Positions 61,055-64,000 of a DNA stretch of 64,000 nt are shown one piece after another; the first letter of the stretch is position 1, and every line of letters starts with the position of its first letter. The DNA is from GCA-2705995 sp048267965 (GTDB taxonomy: Bacteria; Bacteroidota; Bacteroidia; Flavobacteriales_G; Salibacteraceae). The DNA is taken from positions 1 to 64,000 of the forward strand of contig JBLWWK010000005.1 of assembly GCA_048267965.1 (NCBI GenBank). Reading direction: 5' to 3'. Below the pieces are notes generated by a model. The model ran no database searches and was not told the origin of the DNA. It saw only the letters and a list, made by a program, of their open reading frames with translations. Made by a program: the position numbers and the translations under genes.

Positions 61055-62104
61055 ATTCCATTTTTTGGTAGGAACCACTTGACTTAATACTATGGTAATT
61101 ACTTGGTAGAATGGATAGATAATCAATAAGAATGGAACCCAAGCATGAAGCGAATTATCTTTAAAAAACGATTGCCCTTTAAAATAGACGAGTAGATCAG
61201 AAATCCATTTTAGCATCAAAATGATTAAAATCTGATGAAAATTCATCGAGAAAAGACCTATAATAAAGACCAGATTAGCAGAGAAAATTAGAAGTCCTAA
61301 TAATCGGGGGTAGATACTAGTAAGGTGTTTCATTTTTCCTCCCCATCTCATTTTTTGATAAAGAAATTCACGAAGTGTTGAGGTTCCTTCCACCTTAACA
61401 ATGGCAGCAGGTTGATTCCAGTATTGAGTAGGGTAGCGAGCCTTTTCAAACTTTTGCAATAAGAACATATCGTCACCAGATGGAATGTGCTCATTACCTA
61501 AAAAACCATTTACAGATGAGAATTCTTCTTTTTGATAAATCAAATGCGCTCCACTTGCACTCAAAGGTTTTTTCCAAAATAAACTGCCCGATGCTAATGT
61601 TTGAATACTTAATTGCTCGAGTCTATCTAATGCATTAATAAATGAAGGCTCAGATTGGATATAAACGGGGCCTACAATCATTTTTGTAGAAGGTAAATGG
61701 ATGAGTAGCTGCCAATAATTTTTAGGTAGTTGAGCGTCAGCATCGAGGGTAATGATGGTAGAATAAGAGGCCTTTTCAATAGCTGTTGTTATGGCAGCTT
61801 TCTTTCCATATCCGTTATTGAAGTATTGAGCGGAATTGGGTAAAATTTGCGCAATCAATTGATTAGTTTGATCGACAGAATGATCGTTGATAAATAGAAA
61901 TTCAATATTTGCATCGTTGTGAGCATTTTCTGCAATAGAATGCAACAAAACGGGTATTCGTTCAGCTTCGTTTTTAAATGGAATAACCACAGTGAAGCCA
62001 TCTTTTTTTTGTGAACTTGTTTTGGTCAATGTTCTAAAAGCGCCCCAAGAAATTACAAACGTCACCAAGAGATAGATAACTAAGATTGCAAAGATCACTA
62101 TCAT
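61040..62104 (-). CDS. Membrane-anchored family 2 glycosyltransferase
   Basis: A 354-aa processive-type GT2: an N-terminal helix (MIVIFAILVIYLLVTFVISW), the catalytic domain VVIPFKNEAERIPVLLHSI, ITLDADAQLP (DxD), GDDMF and QKMRWGGK (Q-x-x-RW), then two to three C-terminal helices. It adds sugars to a lipid or polysaccharide at the inner membrane. It overlaps the upstream gene by 4 bp (ATGA), so the two are coupled. The product cannot be named. Confidence 0.88.
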   Translation of the reverse strand: MIVIFAILVIYLLVTFVISWGAFRTLTKTSSQKKDGFTVVIPFKNEAERIPVLLHSIAENAHNDANIEFLFINDHSVDQTNQLIAQILPNSAQYFNNGYGKKAAITTAIEKASYSTIITLDADAQLPKNYWQLLIHLPSTKMIVGPVYIQSEPSFINALDRLEQLSIQTLASGSLFWKKPLSASGAHLIYQKEEFSSVNGFLGNEHIPSGDDMFLLQKFEKARYPTQYWNQPAAIVKVEGTSTLREFLYQKMRWGGKMKHLTSIYPRLLGLLIFSANLVFIIGLFSMNFHQILIILMLKWISDLLVYFKGQSFFKDNSLHAWVPFLLIIYPFYQVITIVLSQVVPTKKWNLEKK

Positions 62105-63078
62105 ATTGCTCTGCGTTTTTGTGTGAGTAAGAGAATTTGACCAATCAATGCAGGAACTATGATGTTAATGAGCCAAATTGCTAAAGAAGCCAACAAAACG
62201 GCCAATTCTTGGTGGGTGGCAACGCCTAGAACTTGCAAGGCCACAACTTCTCGTATTCCGAATTCTGCCATTGTAAACGAAGGAATTACGGTAGTGATTA
62301 GATAAGTGAGGGCTACTCCTGCGTACAAATCGATAAGGGGCATTTCAATTCCGAAGAAAAGTAAGAGAAGTACAAATTGCGAAGTAAATACGAAATATCG
62401 CATCATGCTGAAATATAGAACCTTACTTAACGTGGTTAATCTTAAATAGCTAACTACCGATAACGTCCTTTTAGTTTTTGCCCACCATTTAGAATTCATT
62501 TTCATGATGGTCACTATTTTTTTAGGATGTAGATAAAAAAAGAGAATAACGGTTCCTACAGCTACACTTGTTGCTACCAATGCTTGAAAAGTGAGTGCTG
62601 AAAATGTGTTGCGAGTATAGAAGAAAAGACTGACGGTTCCTACCAATACGGAGATTAGGAGTTGTGCTATGTTGCTCCAAACGCTCAGTATTGAAGCTCT
62701 TTTTCGATTCTGTGAAGAAAGGTACATTACGCGAGCAACGAAACTACCAGCACGGTTTGGAGTGAATAAACTGAGTGTTGTGCTCACGTAAATAGCTTGG
62801 GTGGCACGTAGAAAAGAGATAGTCTCTATGGGTCGTATAATTGTTCGCCATTTTTGAGTTTCGATCATCCAATTGATAGGCATTAATGAGGTAGAAGCAA
62901 TCAGTAGGAACCAATTTTTACTTTGCCGAGCGTTCCATAAATTTTGCCATAATGCATCTATATTGGCATTTTCTCCCACCTTATAATAAAGAAAATAGAG
63001 TACAGCAAGAAGTGAAACACCCCGAAAGAGACGGTGAATTACTTGTTGATTATGCTGATAGAGGTGTTTTATTTTCAT
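62101..63078 (-). CDS. Lysylphosphatidylglycerol synthase TM region/UPF0104-type membrane protein
   Basis: A 325-aa polytopic protein of the UPF0104/LPG-synthase transmembrane group (Pfam LPG_synthase_TM). It has about eight helices and the family patterns SLMPINWMIETQKWRTII, FTPNRAGSFVARVMYLSS and PSFTMAEFGIREVVALQVLG. Lacking the catalytic lysyltransferase domain, it may be a lipid-flipping or scaffold partner of the GT2 enzyme, with which it overlaps by 4 bp. Three GTAGGAACC copies are in it (62551, 62635, 62903). Its start (63078) is 11 bp from the divergent ruvC start. Confidence 0.85.
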   Translation of the reverse strand: MKIKHLYQHNQQVIHRLFRGVSLLAVLYFLYYKVGENANIDALWQNLWNARQSKNWFLLIASTSLMPINWMIETQKWRTIIRPIETISFLRATQAIYVSTTLSLFTPNRAGSFVARVMYLSSQNRKRASILSVWSNIAQLLISVLVGTVSLFFYTRNTFSALTFQALVATSVAVGTVILFFYLHPKKIVTIMKMNSKWWAKTKRTLSVVSYLRLTTLSKVLYFSMMRYFVFTSQFVLLLLFFGIEMPLIDLYAGVALTYLITTVIPSFTMAEFGIREVVALQVLGVATHQELAVLLASLAIWLINIIVPALIGQILLLTQKRRAI

Positions 63079-63089
63079 TATTTTGCTCT

Positions 63090-63668
63090 GTGGCTAAAAG
63101 TAAGAAAATAGAGCAGGAAAGAGTGATTTTAGGGATTGACCCAGGTACATCTATCATGGGTTACGGAATTATCAAAGTTGTTGGTTCGCGCTTAGAACTG
63201 GTCGATTTAGGAACTATTAAAATGACCAAACTTTCTAATCACGCACAAAAATTGAAAGCCATTTTCGAAGGAACCTTAGACTTGATAGACACGCATCATC
63301 CAGATGAATTGGCCATTGAAGCTCCTTTTTTCGGTAAGAATGTTCAGTCGATGTTGAAATTAGGTAGAGCGCAAGGAGTGGCCATTGCAGCCGCGGTTTA
63401 CCGTGATTTACCGATGGTAGAATACAGTCCACGAAAAATTAAACAATCAATTACAGGTAAAGGGGCCAGTTCGAAAGAGCAAGTGGCAGCGTTGTTGAAA
63501 TCAATTTTGAAAATAAAAGAGCTGCCCAACCAACTGGATGCTACAGATGGTTTAGCAGCTGCTGTTTGTCATTATTTTCAAACAAGTAAAGGTGTTGGAA
63601 CTGAAAAGAAGTCGTATTCGGGTTGGGATGCTTATGTAAAAGCTAATCCTGGGAAAACTACTCGGTAA
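63090..63668 (+). CDS. ruvC: Holliday junction resolvase RuvC
   Basis: Cuts Holliday junctions at the end of homologous recombination, with RuvAB. From GTG 63090 (MAKSKKIEQERVILGIDPGTS) it is 192 aa; a longer upstream frame would overlap the divergent gene. The four catalytic acids lie in ILGIDPGT (Asp), LAIEAPFFGKN (Glu) and QLDATDGLAAAVCH (two Asp). The C-terminus runs 11 bp into the end of the convergent HIT gene. It is a stand-alone ruvC, apart from ruvAB, as usual in Bacteroidota. Confidence 0.95.
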   Translation: MAKSKKIEQERVILGIDPGTSIMGYGIIKVVGSRLELVDLGTIKMTKLSNHAQKLKAIFEGTLDLIDTHHPDELAIEAPFFGKNVQSMLKLGRAQGVAIAAAVYRDLPMVEYSPRKIKQSITGKGASSKEQVAALLKSILKIKELPNQLDATDGLAAAVCHYFQTSKGVGTEKKSYSGWDAYVKANPGKTTR

Positions 63669-64000
63669 TGTTTTTTCGAATATCTTCCGCTAGAGCTTGA
63701 AATTCTTCTGGAGTGAATTTCAATTTTGGTTTAGAAAAATCGATATCTAAAGCACCTTTGAGTGGTATTAGATGAATGTGGGCATGAGGTACTTCTAAAC
63801 CTACAACAGCTTGCCCAATTCGCTCACAAGGCACCACTTTTTCTATCGCCCTAGCAATCTTTTTAGCAAAGACTTGCAAGTTAGCAAGCGTTTTATCTTC
63901 TAAATCGAACAAGTAATCTACTTCTTGCTTTGGAATCACAAGTACGTGACCTTGAGCAATTGGAAAGATGTCTAAAAATGCAAGAAACTCTTCTGTCTCA
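63658..64000 (-). CDS. HIT family hydrolase, cut by the window edge
   Basis: C-terminal part of a histidine-triad nucleotide-binding protein. DIFPIAQGHVLVIPKQEVDYLF opens the visible part, and VPHAHIHLIP is the HxHxH triad near the C-terminus. Only the last roughly 114 codons are present; the gene continues past base 64000. HIT proteins split nucleotide phosphoramidates such as AMP-lysine. Its 3' end overlaps ruvC by 11 bp. Confidence 0.93.
   Translation of the reverse strand, partial: ETEEFLAFLDIFPIAQGHVLVIPKQEVDYLFDLEDKTLANLQVFAKKIARAIEKVVPCERIGQAVVGLEVPHAHIHLIPLKGALDIDFSKPKLKFTPEEFQALAEDIRKNITE

Noticed and set aside
1..64000. CRISPR array, rRNA operon, intact transposase or prophage
   Set aside because: No regularly spaced direct repeats, no rRNA sequence and no transposase or integrase ORF were seen.
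1..64000. Chi- or KOPS-like role for the repeated word
   Set aside because: Orientation is mixed (13 versus 18) with no trend along the window, whereas those sites are strongly polar to replication.

Overview
The window is a piece of chromosome from a Bacteroidota bacterium, most likely an aerobic, probably aquatic member of the Flavobacteriia or a relative. The evidence is Bacteroidota -7 promoter boxes (TAnnTTTG) at many genes and almost no Shine-Dalgarno sequences. It also includes a type IX secretion (T9SS) sorting domain, Omp28-like and LES-type lipoproteins, the DUF4286, DUF3127 and DUF2795 families, and a PduO-type adenosyltransferase. Base composition is moderately A/T-rich. Most of the window is housekeeping sequence.

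Layout. 1-2.4 kb: a decapitated type III restriction (res) remnant abutting a 3'-truncated doxX, which looks like a recombination scar. 2.4-8.7 kb: a small outer-membrane protein/DoxX operon with a Crp/Fnr regulator, an S9 peptidase, a DinB-fold protein, a MORN-like protein and a YqaA membrane protein. 8.7-22.9 kb, mostly minus strand: mfd, fbp, a GNAT enzyme (+), a 2-hydroxyacid dehydrogenase, mgtE, rsmA, DUF4286, a TPR protein, a lipoprotein, serS, rpmA, rplU with an unusual Lys/Ala tail, and an EamA exporter. 23-28.8 kb: a MacA/MacB/TolC-type efflux operon with a separate ATPase, then a cobalamin adenosyltransferase and a DUF2795 protein. 29-36.3 kb: secA, an orphan, thyA-folA and a lipoprotein. 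36.4-39.8 kb: the tig-clpP-clpX operon. 39.9-52.1 kb: a sulfur island. 52.3-57.9 kb: envelope and secreted proteins. 58.2-64 kb: tRNA-Leu(TAG), a flavin reductase-like protein, DUF3127, AtoE, a GT2 enzyme with a membrane partner, ruvC and a partial HIT protein.

The sulfur island is a coherent module. It contains a Crp/Fnr regulator, a TauE/SafE exporter, a persulfide dioxygenase-rhodanese-rhodanese fusion, a single-domain rhodanese, a tandem universal stress protein, two half-size YeeE/YedE-type transporters around a porin-like outer-membrane protein, and further along a sulfide:quinone oxidoreductase. The promoters of the TauE operon and of the oxidoreductase carry related Crp-type palindromes, each centred exactly 29.5 bp upstream of the -7 box. 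That is the geometry of class II activation (about -41.5), so one regulator probably links sulfide oxidation, persulfide handling and sulfur-compound transport.

The most unusual signal is not a gene. A 9-bp word, GTAGGAACC, usually inside CGGTAGGAACCG, occurs at least 31 times in these 64 kb, against about 0.5 expected for a random 9-mer counted on both strands. It lies in both orientations, in genes and between genes, sometimes as inverted pairs, and inside genes it is read almost only as Val-Gly-Thr or Val-Pro-Thr. This is how DNA-uptake sequences behave in Neisseria and Pasteurellaceae, and I know of no such word described for Bacteroidota.
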